Positions 26,021-34,636 of a DNA stretch of 51,913 nt are shown here, one piece after another. The DNA comes from Flavobacteriaceae bacterium UBA5950 (GTDB lineage Bacteria > Bacteroidota > Bacteroidia > Flavobacteriales > Flavobacteriaceae), in assembly GCA_002430545.1 (NCBI GenBank), contig DJCM01000010.1, positions 25,351 to 77,263 of the forward strand. The letters run 5' to 3'. The notes under the pieces were generated by a model. The model worked only from the letters and a program-made list of their open reading frames with translations, did no database searches and had not been told where the DNA came from. Both the position numbers and the translations under genes were made by a program. Position 1 is the first letter of the stretch, and every line of letters starts with the position of its first letter.

Positions 26021-26854
26021 TTGAATCCAGTACTCACACTCACATCGGATTTTGGACAAAAAGACCCTTTTCTCGCAATCTTAAAAGCGAAACTTCACAG
26101 CATGCTTGATCGTCCAAGCATTGTAGATATATCGCATGAGATCGAGCCCTTTCATGTTGCACAAGCTGCTTTTGTTGTACAACATAGCTACACTCACTTC
26201 CCTGATGATTCAGTGCATGTTCTTTGTATTGATGACACCATAAGCCCTGAAAATAAACCCATCATTGCGAAACTAAACAAGCATTATTTTGTCTGTGCTG
26301 ACAATGGTATTTTGTCTCTGATATCACCAAAAATAAAACCAGATGAAGTCTATGAAATTGATGTCAAACAAGTGCCAAACGACAGCTTAAATTCCCTTGG
26401 TATTTTTGTTCATGCAGCTGCGCACCTGATGCGAGGTGGTGCACCCAATGTCATAGGAATTAAAAGAGATGAAATTGAAATCTCTTTACCATTTACACCA
26501 AGTGTTGGCAATGATAAAAATTCGATTATTGGAAAGGTCATCTATATTGATAATTACGAAAATGTAATCACCAATATCACTGAAGAATTATTTGAAGAAA
26601 TAGGTCAACAGCGACCCTTTACAATACAAGTGCGCAACAATGAGATCAAGCAAATTGTTCGTTCCTACTCAGAAATCATTCGTTTTGATATCGATAAAAA
26701 CAAACGCGTGGAAGGAGGAAAAGAACTCGCATTGTTTAACTCATTAGGATTGCTTGAGCTTGCGATTTATAAGAGCAACCCCAAACATACAGGTGGTGCC
26801 GCTAGCCTATTTGGACTGCAATACCTAGATGTGGTGTCCATACATTTTGAATAG
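26021..26854 (+). CDS. SAM hydroxide adenosyltransferase family protein (DUF62)
   Basis: The 277-residue protein belongs to the DUF62 family, related to fluorinases, which uses water to split S-adenosylmethionine into adenosine and methionine. Motifs: LTLTSDFGQKDPFLAILKAK (~3-22), IVDISHEIEPFHVAQAAFV, FVCADNGILSLI and VIYIDNYENVITNITEELF, then the C-terminal barrel ending AASLFGLQYLDVVSI. The family Asp-Arg-His triad cannot be checked fully here, but SDFG and SH are present. The start is TTG (26021), as a TAA lies six codons upstream in frame and no ATG is available. It is divergent from phoH. Confidence 0.92.
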   Translation: MNPVLTLTSDFGQKDPFLAILKAKLHSMLDRPSIVDISHEIEPFHVAQAAFVVQHSYTHFPDDSVHVLCIDDTISPENKPIIAKLNKHYFVCADNGILSLISPKIKPDEVYEIDVKQVPNDSLNSLGIFVHAAAHLMRGGAPNVIGIKRDEIEISLPFTPSVGNDKNSIIGKVIYIDNYENVITNITEELFEEIGQQRPFTIQVRNNEIKQIVRSYSEIIRFDIDKNKRVEGGKELALFNSLGLLELAIYKSNPKHTGGAASLFGLQYLDVVSIHFE

Positions 26855-26892
26855 TGTTGATAAGTTCGTTTCCATATTCAAAAATGAAAAAG

Positions 26893-26900
26893 TATTTTTG
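26893..26900 (+). promoter_or_regulatory. -7 element of dnaN
   Basis: TATTTTTG fits TAnnTTTG and ends 20 nt before the dnaN ATG (26921). No well-placed TTG was found. Confidence 0.5.
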
Positions 26901-26920
26901 TTAAACACACACAACCACAT

Positions 26921-28039
26921 ATGAAATTTATAGTCTCCAGTTCTGCCCTATTAAAACCAATTCAAACATTGTTTGGGGTTCTCAACACCACCAATACATT
27001 GCCCATACTTGATCATTTCTTATTTGATGTAGGCGAAAACAAACTTCGCGTCACTTCAACTGATTTGGAAACAACTATGTCTGCTGTCATCGAAGTTGAA
27101 TCTGATGACAGTGGCAGCATCGCAATACCAGCTCGCTTGTTGCTTGAAACCATCAAAACTTTTCCTGAGCAGCCATTGACGTTTACCTTGACCGATCAAA
27201 ATACAGTGGAAATCAGCTCGAGTTCAGGGAAATATGCATTGGCATATGCAACTGCTGAAGAGTTTCCAAAAGCTGCTAGTGTGAGTGATGCAAGTCAAAT
27301 AAGCATCCCTGGAAGTGTGCTTGGCACAGCGATCAATAACACTTTATTTGCCTCTGGTAATGACGATCTTCGACCTGTGATGAGTGGTGTGTTTTTTCAG
27401 TTTTCATCAACTGGTTTAACTTTTGTTGCTACAGATGCCCACAAACTGGTTCGTTATATTCGAACAGACATCACAAGCGACGAATCGGCAGAGTTTATCA
27501 TGCCCAAGAAACCCTTGACTTTATTGAAGTCTATTTTGACTGGAAATGAAGTTGAGGTACAACTAGAATACAACAATAGTAATGCCCACTTTACCTTTGA
27601 CGATATCAAATTGACTTGTCGTTTGATCGATGGAAAATACCCTAATTACGAAGCTGTAATCCCCAAAGACAACCCCAATGTACTGACCATTGATCGGAAT
27701 TTGTTTTTAACAACCATGAAGCGTGTGAGTATATTTTCAAACAAAACAACGCATCAGGTTCGACTAAAATTGGCAGGTGCAGAACTCAATATTTCGGCTG
27801 AAGATATCGACTATAGCAATCGTGCTGATGAGCGAATTAGTTGCTCGTTTCAAGGGAGTGATATGGAAATTGGCTTTAACGCTCGTTTTTTAATCGAAAT
27901 GCTGAACAATATGACCTGTAAAGAGGTGCAGTTTGAGATGTCATTGCCCAACCGAGCAGGTTTAATCACCCCTATTGACGGAACTGATGAGAATGAGCAT
28001 ATTACGATGTTGGTGATGCCAGTTATGCTCAACAATTAA
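26921..28039 (+). CDS. dnaN: DNA polymerase III beta subunit (sliding clamp)
   Basis: The 372-residue protein is a full-length three-domain clamp. It starts MKFIVSSSALLKPIQTLFGV; domain 1 shows TNTLPILDHFLFDVGENKLRVT, domain 2 DDLRPVMSGVFFQF and FVATDAHKLVRY, domain 3 LTCRLIDGKYPNYEAVIP and SIFSNKTTHQVRL, with the C-terminal HITMLVMPVML expected for the clamp-loader binding pocket. It encircles DNA and tethers polymerase. It is not next to dnaA or recF here. It has its own -7 element, and its stop is 3 nt from the stop of convergent gapN. Confidence 0.97.
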   Translation: MKFIVSSSALLKPIQTLFGVLNTTNTLPILDHFLFDVGENKLRVTSTDLETTMSAVIEVESDDSGSIAIPARLLLETIKTFPEQPLTFTLTDQNTVEISSSSGKYALAYATAEEFPKAASVSDASQISIPGSVLGTAINNTLFASGNDDLRPVMSGVFFQFSSTGLTFVATDAHKLVRYIRTDITSDESAEFIMPKKPLTLLKSILTGNEVEVQLEYNNSNAHFTFDDIKLTCRLIDGKYPNYEAVIPKDNPNVLTIDRNLFLTTMKRVSIFSNKTTHQVRLKLAGAELNISAEDIDYSNRADERISCSFQGSDMEIGFNARFLIEMLNNMTCKEVQFEMSLPNRAGLITPIDGTDENEHITMLVMPVMLNN

Positions 28040-28042
28040 GTC

Positions 28043-29641
28043 CTACAATATATAATCTGTACTGATAAACTTAGATTTTTTGGATGCCATCAAGCGCTCT
28101 AAAATCACATTGTTGGTGTCATTCACTTTTGAAGCGAGGAAAGTTCGAATCGAGAAGGAACGCAGCGCATCGTGAACACTCAATGTACTCACTGCCGAGT
28201 CCTTTCGTCCAGTGAAAGGATAAACATCAGGACCTCGCTGGCAAGAGCTATTCAAATTCACACGACATACAAGGTTGGCTAGGGTGTCGATGAGTGGCGC
28301 TAACTGATTTACATCTTTGCCAAAAAGACTTACTTGCTGGCCATATGAGGAAGAAGACATATCATCCAATGGCTGCTGAATATCAGTAAACGACAATACT
28401 GGTATGACAGGACCAAATTGCTCTTCTTCATATACCTTCATGTCTTGTGTAACAGGGTATAATACTGCTGGAAAGCAATAGTTGGCAGTCATTTCACCAC
28501 CTCTGGCATTGATGACTGATGCACCTTTTTCAACTGCATCATCAATCAAATCTTTGATGTATGCAGGCTTGCTGGGTTCGGGCAAGGGAGTCAATAAAGA
28601 ATTCTCCCATGGCAATCCAACTTGCAATGCATCCACTGCTTTGGAAAATTTCTCTAAAAATTGTTCACGTATATCTTCATGGACATATAACACCTTGAGA
28701 GCAGTACATCGCTGTCCATTAAACGACAATGTGCCACTAATACATTCACTTACTGTTTGATCCAAATCAGCATCAGGTAAGATAATCCCCGGATTTTTGG
28801 CCTCCAGACCTAACACCAATCGAAGTCTGTTTTTCTTGGGATGAAGATCTTGCAGTGAAATTGCAGAACTGCTATGCCCTATAAGTGCCAATACATCAAC
28901 CAATCCTGATTTCATAATGGGCGAAGCAATGGTTCGACCTCTACCAAATACAATGTTCACAACACCCGGTGGAAAACTCTTGTGAAACGCTTCAAGCAAA
29001 GGAGCAATAAGCAATACACCATGCTTTGCAGGCTTAAAAATAGCAGTGTTCCCCATCATAATTGCTGGGATCAACAAGCAAAATGTCTCATTCAGTGGAT
29101 AGTTGTATGGACCCAAACAAAGTACAATCCCTATGGGTCCTCTACGAATATGTGCATGAACCCCACCTTCTTGATGAAATTTAGCGCTTGTGCGATCGAT
29201 GTCCTTGTAGGCATCGATAGTATCATTGATATAATCGACTGTTCTGTTAAACTCTTTTTGAGAATCATTGAGGTTTTTTCCAATTTCCCACATGATCAAC
29301 TTAACGACTTCATCTCTTTTGAGCTTCATCAAGTCAACAAACTTTTGCATGCACGCAACTCGCTCAGAAACCTTCATGGTTGGCCACTGTCCTTGTCCTT
29401 TATTATACGCTTTGTCAGCAGCATGCAAGGCATCTAAAGCAGATTTTTCGTCCATGTCGGGAACAGTACCCAACAGCGTTGGACCAAGCTCACCCTTTTC
29501 ATTTTCTGTTTGTATAGAAGAATATACCTCAGCTGAGTTTCCATCCCAGGTTCCAATTTGACCATCGATCAAATAGTTGGTGTGTGCTATAGTTTGATCT
29601 ATAGCGTATTCTTTAGGTATTGAGGAATACGTAGATTTCAT
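28043..29641 (-). CDS. gapN: NADP-dependent glyceraldehyde-3-phosphate dehydrogenase-like aldehyde dehydrogenase
   Basis: The 532-residue enzyme is an aldehyde dehydrogenase closest in plan to non-phosphorylating GAPDH, which oxidises glyceraldehyde-3-phosphate to 3-phosphoglycerate and makes NADPH. Motifs: GPIGIVLCLGPYNYPLNETF (~168), the cysteine in LSFNGQRCTALKVLYV (~315), EEQFGPVIPV, and the GapN-type end NSSCQRGPDVYPFTGRKDSA. The usual ELGGK, which holds the general-base Glu, reads LGLEAKNPG, with Glu two residues nearer the lysine; this appears to be a subfamily trait. It follows ilvA by 15 nt and is probably the last gene of the ilv transcript. Confidence 0.85.
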   Translation of the reverse strand: MKSTYSSIPKEYAIDQTIAHTNYLIDGQIGTWDGNSAEVYSSIQTENEKGELGPTLLGTVPDMDEKSALDALHAADKAYNKGQGQWPTMKVSERVACMQKFVDLMKLKRDEVVKLIMWEIGKNLNDSQKEFNRTVDYINDTIDAYKDIDRTSAKFHQEGGVHAHIRRGPIGIVLCLGPYNYPLNETFCLLIPAIMMGNTAIFKPAKHGVLLIAPLLEAFHKSFPPGVVNIVFGRGRTIASPIMKSGLVDVLALIGHSSSAISLQDLHPKKNRLRLVLGLEAKNPGIILPDADLDQTVSECISGTLSFNGQRCTALKVLYVHEDIREQFLEKFSKAVDALQVGLPWENSLLTPLPEPSKPAYIKDLIDDAVEKGASVINARGGEMTANYCFPAVLYPVTQDMKVYEEEQFGPVIPVLSFTDIQQPLDDMSSSSYGQQVSLFGKDVNQLAPLIDTLANLVCRVNLNSSCQRGPDVYPFTGRKDSAVSTLSVHDALRSFSIRTFLASKVNDTNNVILERLMASKKSKFISTDYIL

Positions 29642-29656
29642 GCAAATTTTTTACAA

Positions 29657-30907
29657 TTATATTAAAAATTGAAACAAATCTGGTCTATTGTTGATATAAT
29701 CTCCATAAAAACCTTTTGATTTCATTCGTTTTACCAAAGGATCAAAATCATCTGGGTTTTTCAGTTCTATCCCAACGACAGCTGGACCATTTGATCGGTT
29801 GTTCTTTTTGGAATACTCAAAGAAGGTAATGTCGTCTTTTGGACCAAGTACATCGGCAACAAACTCTTTGAGTGCACCAGCACGCTGTGGAAAACGAACA
29901 ATAAAGTAGTGAAGCAATTTTGCTTCCAACAATGCACGTTCTTTGATTTCTGCCATTCGAGTGATGTCGTTATTCCCACCACAGATCAAACAGATCACAT
30001 TCTTTCCCTTAATTTCTTCACCAATCATTTTTAAAGAAGCTGTTGACATCGCACCAGCAGGCTCTACAACAATTGCTTCTCTGTTGTATAATTTGAGTAT
30101 CGATTGGCATATTTTACCTTCTGAAACAAGGACTAGCTTATCCAAATAGTTGTCACACAGATTATAGGCATCGTCTCCAACTTTACGCACTGCAGCACCA
30201 TCGACAAAGGGATCGATGCTATTGAGCTCAGTATTTTTTCCATTTTCTAAGGATTGTTGCATGGCTGGTGCTCCTTCGGGTTCTATTCCAATCACTTTTG
30301 TATTGGGCGAAAGGGTTTTAAAAACGTGTAAAACCCCGGAAATAAGACCACCTCCCCCTATGGGAACGAGTATATAATCAATGGGGTCTTGCGATTGCTC
30401 TAATAACTCTAGTGCAAGTGTTGCTTGACCTTTGACTACATCTTTATCTTCAAAAGGATGAATAAAAATACTCTTTGATTGATCTTTAAATGACTGTGCA
30501 GCAGCATAGGCATCATCAAATGTATCGCCAACAAGTCTTGTTTCTATGTTCTCACCCCCAAACATACGAACTTGATTGAGCTTCTGTTTTGGTGTGGGAA
30601 CAGGCATAAAAATCGTTCCTTTGATTCCAAGTTTATTACACGCAAGTGCAACGCCTTGGGCATGATTGCCAGCACTCGCACACACGATCCCCAATTTTCT
30701 TTCTGCATCAGAAAGTTTATAGATTTTGTGATAAGCACCTCGAAGTTTAAACGATCGTATGGGCTGAAGATCTTCTCTTTTTAAATACACATTCGCATCG
30801 TACTGCTCACTCAACCTTTCATTGCGTTGTAAGGGTGTAATCAAAGCAACATCACGAACTATATCTTTTGCTTTTTGAATGTCCTTTATGTCAAATAGAT
30901 CAGCCAA
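29657..30907 (-). CDS. ilvA: Threonine dehydratase (deaminase), biosynthetic
   Basis: The 416-residue PLP enzyme converts threonine to 2-oxobutyrate, the first step to isoleucine. Motifs: LKREDLQPIRSFKLRGAYHK (PLP Lys, ~55), ASAGNHAQGVALACNKLGI (~77), ILVPIGGGGLISGV and CLICGGNNDITRM. The C-terminal ~90 residues form one ACT-like regulatory region (HYFIVRFPQRAGALKEFVAD), shorter than E. coli IlvA (514) and like the Bacillus type. The start is TTG (30905-30907), 3 nt after the ilvC stop; no ATG is available before the conserved region. Confidence 0.95.
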   Translation of the reverse strand: MADLFDIKDIQKAKDIVRDVALITPLQRNERLSEQYDANVYLKREDLQPIRSFKLRGAYHKIYKLSDAERKLGIVCASAGNHAQGVALACNKLGIKGTIFMPVPTPKQKLNQVRMFGGENIETRLVGDTFDDAYAAAQSFKDQSKSIFIHPFEDKDVVKGQATLALELLEQSQDPIDYILVPIGGGGLISGVLHVFKTLSPNTKVIGIEPEGAPAMQQSLENGKNTELNSIDPFVDGAAVRKVGDDAYNLCDNYLDKLVLVSEGKICQSILKLYNREAIVVEPAGAMSTASLKMIGEEIKGKNVICLICGGNNDITRMAEIKERALLEAKLLHYFIVRFPQRAGALKEFVADVLGPKDDITFFEYSKKNNRSNGPAVVGIELKNPDDFDPLVKRMKSKGFYGDYINNRPDLFQFLI

Positions 30908-30910
30908 TAT

Positions 30911-32383
30911 TTATACCAGTTTCTTCATTGCAGTCATCGAACCACGAAGTTCTTTTCCAATCACTTCAACAGGGTGATTTCGAATGATTTCATTGATTTC
31001 AATCAATTTTTGGTTGTCAACACCTGTTTCGTGAGATTGACACGAAGATCCAATGACATCAGTATTGATTTTCTTCATAAAATCAGTGAGCAATGGTTTA
31101 CAAGCATGATCGAACAAATAACAACCATACTCAGCAGTATCTGAAATCACACGATTCATTTCAAATAATTTTTTACGCGCAATTGTGTTGGCAATCAAAG
31201 GCGTTTCGTGAAGAGACTCATAGTATGCTGATGCATCTTTGATACCCGAAGCAACCATCGTATCAAATGCCAATTCGACTCCTGCACGAACAAAAGCAAC
31301 CATCAATACGCCATGGTCAAAGTACTCTTGCTCGCTGATTTTTTTGTCAGTGATGGCTGTTTTTTCAAAGGCTGTTTCGCCAGTTGCTGCACGCCAAGTC
31401 AATAGATTTTTATCCTCGTTTGCCCAGTCTTCCATCATGGTTTTAGAAAAGTGCCCCGACATGATATCATCCATATGCTTTTGGAACAATGGCGTCATAA
31501 TTTCTTTCAATTCTTCCGAAAGCTCAAAGGCTTTTATCTTATCTGGGTTACTCAAACGATCCATCATATTGGTAACACCACCATGCTTTAGTGCTTCAGT
31601 GATTGTCTCCCAACCAAACTGAATGAGTTTTGAAGCATAGCTTGGATCAATTCCTTGCTCAATCATTTTGTCAAAGCACAATATCGAACCTGTTTGGAGC
31701 ACACCACATAAGATGGTTTGCTCACCCATCAAGTCAGACTTCACCTCTGCCACAAACGAGGATTCCAATACCCCAGCACGATGGCCACCTGTTCCGACAC
31801 AATAGGCTTTTGCTTGCTCTAGACCATATCCATTTGGGTCATTATCCACATGAACAGCAATAAGCGTTGGCACGCCAAAACCACGTTTATATTCCTCTCT
31901 AACCTCTGAACCAGGGCTTTTGGGTGCAACCATAATCACTGTGAGATCCTCACGAATTTTTACGCCCTCTTCAACGATATTAAACCCATGCGAGTAAGAC
32001 AAAGTTGCTCCCTTTTTCATCAATGGTATCACTGCTTTGACAACAGAAGTGTGGTTTTTGTCAGGAGTGAGATTGATGACCAAATCGGCAGATGGAATCA
32101 TATCTTCATATGTACCAACAGGAAAATCATTTGAAACAGCATTGTTGTATGAAGTACGTTTTTGCTCAATTGCTCCTGTACGAAGTGCATAGGATATCTG
32201 AAGTCCCGCATCACGCATGTTCAGCCCTTGATTTAGACCTTGTGCGCCACAACCAACAATTACTATGTTTTTGCCTTCCAAGGCAGCAATCCCATTGAAA
32301 AATTCAGATGAATCCATGAATCGACAACGTCCCAGTTGATCGAGTTTTTCGTGTAAAGAAAGGGTATTAAAGTAATTAGACAT
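30911..32383 (-). CDS. ilvC: Ketol-acid reductoisomerase, class II (long form)
   Basis: At 490 residues this is the long, class II enzyme like E. coli IlvC (491), with a duplicated C-terminal knotted domain. The Rossmann motif is IVGCGAQGLNQGLNMRDAG (~43); the loop ALRTGAIEQKRTSY holds the basic residues that favour NADPH. Further motifs are VINLTPDKNHTSVVK, LSYSHGFNIVEEG, VMVAPKSPGSEVREEYKRGFGVP and SDLMGEQTILCG. It converts acetolactate or acetohydroxybutyrate to the dihydroxy acids in valine and isoleucine synthesis. Confidence 0.97.
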   Translation of the reverse strand: MSNYFNTLSLHEKLDQLGRCRFMDSSEFFNGIAALEGKNIVIVGCGAQGLNQGLNMRDAGLQISYALRTGAIEQKRTSYNNAVSNDFPVGTYEDMIPSADLVINLTPDKNHTSVVKAVIPLMKKGATLSYSHGFNIVEEGVKIREDLTVIMVAPKSPGSEVREEYKRGFGVPTLIAVHVDNDPNGYGLEQAKAYCVGTGGHRAGVLESSFVAEVKSDLMGEQTILCGVLQTGSILCFDKMIEQGIDPSYASKLIQFGWETITEALKHGGVTNMMDRLSNPDKIKAFELSEELKEIMTPLFQKHMDDIMSGHFSKTMMEDWANEDKNLLTWRAATGETAFEKTAITDKKISEQEYFDHGVLMVAFVRAGVELAFDTMVASGIKDASAYYESLHETPLIANTIARKKLFEMNRVISDTAEYGCYLFDHACKPLLTDFMKKINTDVIGSSCQSHETGVDNQKLIEINEIIRNHPVEVIGKELRGSMTAMKKLV

Positions 32384-32390
32384 GATAAAT

Positions 32391-32915
32391 TTATTTAGAG
32401 AATTCTTTTAAAATATGGGTGATTTGCATTGGAGATTTCGTTACAGAAATTCGACCAGAACGAACAAACTGCAACAACCCATAAGGTGCGAGATCATTGT
32501 ACAACTGTTCTGTTTCTTTTCGAAATCCTGTTTTTTCAATTACAAAAAACTCTGGGTTAACAGTCACGATATTCGCATGACTTTTTTTGATTACATTTTG
32601 AATTTGACGTTGCTCAAACAGTGAATTCGATTTGACTTTATACAAAGCAGATTCCTGAAAAATGGTTTCTTCGTCTGTATGATAAAACGCTTTGATCACT
32701 TCAATTTGCTTTTCAATTTGCTTCACAATTTTAATCACTTGCTCTTCTGTGAGCTTTGCAACAATGACAAAGCGAAAAATATCTTCAATTTCTGACATTG
32801 ATGTATTTAGACTATCGATATTGATATGTCGTTTTAAGAAGATGGCAGATACCCTTGAAAGCAACCCAACATTGTTTTCAGAATAAATCGATATGGTATA
32901 TGTTTTTTGTTCCAT
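32391..32915 (-). CDS. ilvN: Acetolactate synthase small (regulatory) subunit
   Basis: The 174-residue protein starts with an ACT domain (YTISIYSENNVGLLSRVSAIF, RHINIDSLNTSMSEIEDIFRFVIV), then a second ACT-like domain ending GRISVTKSPMQITHILKEF. It binds the catalytic subunit and confers feedback inhibition by branched-chain amino acids. Its ATG is 2 nt after the stop of ilvB, as expected for a coupled pair, and ilvC follows 7 nt later. Confidence 0.95.
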   Translation of the reverse strand: MEQKTYTISIYSENNVGLLSRVSAIFLKRHINIDSLNTSMSEIEDIFRFVIVAKLTEEQVIKIVKQIEKQIEVIKAFYHTDEETIFQESALYKVKSNSLFEQRQIQNVIKKSHANIVTVNPEFFVIEKTGFRKETEQLYNDLAPYGLLQFVRSGRISVTKSPMQITHILKEFSK

Positions 32916-32917
32916 CT

Positions 32918-34636
32918 TTATTCAAGTCTGATGTCAGAAACCGATGCCCCAGAGGGGATCATCGGAAATACATTGTTTTCTTTTTCCACACAAACCTCCA
33001 ATAAATATGGTTTGTCAGATTTCATCATTTCGGCAACTGCTGCAGTCATTTCTTCACGTTCAGTAACTCGTTTTGCGTCGATAAAATAGCCCTCTGCAAT
33101 TCTTATAAAATCAGGATTCACCATCTCTGTTGAGGCATATCGCTTGTCAAAAAACAATTGTTGCCATTGACGAACCATTCCCAAAAAGTCATTGTTGAGA
33201 ATCACAATTTTAACAGCAGCTTGTGTTTGGAAAATTGTACCCAACTCTTGGATATTCATTTGAAATCCGCCATCACCAATCACTGCAACAACCTCTCGTT
33301 CTGGTGCACCCATTTTGGCACCTAGTGCAGCTGGTAATGCAAATCCCATTGTTCCTAAACCACCTGATGTGATATTGCTTTTCGACTGTGCAAACTCTGC
33401 ATAGCGACAGGCAATCATCTGATGCTGACCGACATCTGTTACAATCACTGCATCACCTTTGCTATTGGCATTGATCGTTTTGATCACCTCACCCATTGTC
33501 AAGCCTGATTTGGTGGGATTTATTTCTGCATCAATGACCTTGTCAAATTCAATTGCATCGAGCTCTTTGAATTGCCCTAGCCACTCGGGATATGTTTTTG
33601 TTTCTATATGAGGCATGATTGCAGCGAGAGTGTGCTTGACATCCCCCATAACAGCAACATCGACCTCAACATTTTTATTGACTTCTGCAGGGTCAATTTC
33701 AAAATGAATGATTTTGGCTTGTTTGGCATAGGTTGACAAATCTCCTGTAACACGATCATCAAAGCGCATGCCGATTGCGATCAATACATCACACTCATTG
33801 GTGAGTAGATTTGGTCCATAATTCCCATGCATCCCCACCATACCTACGTTCAGTGGATGGGCAGTTTCTATGGCAGACACCCCTAAGATTGTCCATGCTG
33901 CAGGGACACCTGATTTTTCAACAAATGCGCGAAACTCTTCTTCTGCCTCACCCAAAATCACACCCTGCCCCCAAACAATCATGGGGTTTTTGGCTTGATT
34001 GATCAGCTCGGCTGCCTGCACCAAATCAGTCTCAGCTGTTGGAGGAACTGGCTTATAGCTTCGTATGCGAGTGCAAGGTTGGTAGGAAAAATCAGCACTT
34101 GCAAACTGTGCATCTTTGGTGATGTCAATCAATACTGGTCCTGGGCGACCTGATCGAGCTATATAAAATGCCTTTGCAATGATTACTGGTATTTCTTCTA
34201 CCCTTGTAATTTGATAACTCCATTTGGTCACTGGGGTTGATATACCAATGATGTCTGTTTCTTGAAAAGCATCTGAACCCAACAGATGTGAAGGCACCTG
34301 ACCAGTGATACAAACAAGTGGTGTTGAGTCGATCATCGCATCGGCAATGCCTGTAACCAAGTTGGTTGCGCCTGGACCCGATGTAGCGACACATACACCA
34401 ACTTTACCTGAGACCCTGGCAAAACCCTGCGCAGCGTGCGCAGCTCCTTGCTCATGACGTACCAAGATATGATTGATATGGTCTTGAAATTTATAAAGCT
34501 CATCATAGACAGGCATAATCGCACCACCTGGATATCCATAAATCAAATCAGCACCCTCAGAAGCAAGACTGCGAACTATCGCCTCTGCTCCTGTGATTGA
34601 ACCTTTTGGGTTGCTTAATGTTGGTTTGGTGCTCAT
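32918..34636 (-). CDS. ilvB: Acetolactate synthase large (catalytic) subunit
   Basis: The 572-residue ThDP enzyme has the full three-domain form: N-terminal PYR domain (GADLIYGYPGGAIMPVYDEL with following HEQGAAHAAQGFARVSGKVG, catalytic Glu in HEQ), central FAD-type domain (GVPAAWTILGVSAI), and C-terminal PP domain with VIGDGGFQMNIQELGTI and the Mg/ThDP motif ending NNDFLGMVRQWQ. It condenses pyruvate with pyruvate or 2-oxobutyrate. Its ATG overlaps the ilvD stop (ATGA, 34633-34636). Confidence 0.97.
   Translation of the reverse strand: MSTKPTLSNPKGSITGAEAIVRSLASEGADLIYGYPGGAIMPVYDELYKFQDHINHILVRHEQGAAHAAQGFARVSGKVGVCVATSGPGATNLVTGIADAMIDSTPLVCITGQVPSHLLGSDAFQETDIIGISTPVTKWSYQITRVEEIPVIIAKAFYIARSGRPGPVLIDITKDAQFASADFSYQPCTRIRSYKPVPPTAETDLVQAAELINQAKNPMIVWGQGVILGEAEEEFRAFVEKSGVPAAWTILGVSAIETAHPLNVGMVGMHGNYGPNLLTNECDVLIAIGMRFDDRVTGDLSTYAKQAKIIHFEIDPAEVNKNVEVDVAVMGDVKHTLAAIMPHIETKTYPEWLGQFKELDAIEFDKVIDAEINPTKSGLTMGEVIKTINANSKGDAVIVTDVGQHQMIACRYAEFAQSKSNITSGGLGTMGFALPAALGAKMGAPEREVVAVIGDGGFQMNIQELGTIFQTQAAVKIVILNNDFLGMVRQWQQLFFDKRYASTEMVNPDFIRIAEGYFIDAKRVTEREEMTAAVAEMMKSDKPYLLEVCVEKENNVFPMIPSGASVSDIRLE

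Noticed and set aside
28982..29437. 151-codon open frame on the plus strand opposite gapN
   Set aside because: It is an antisense shadow of a conserved gene with no domain or promoter.
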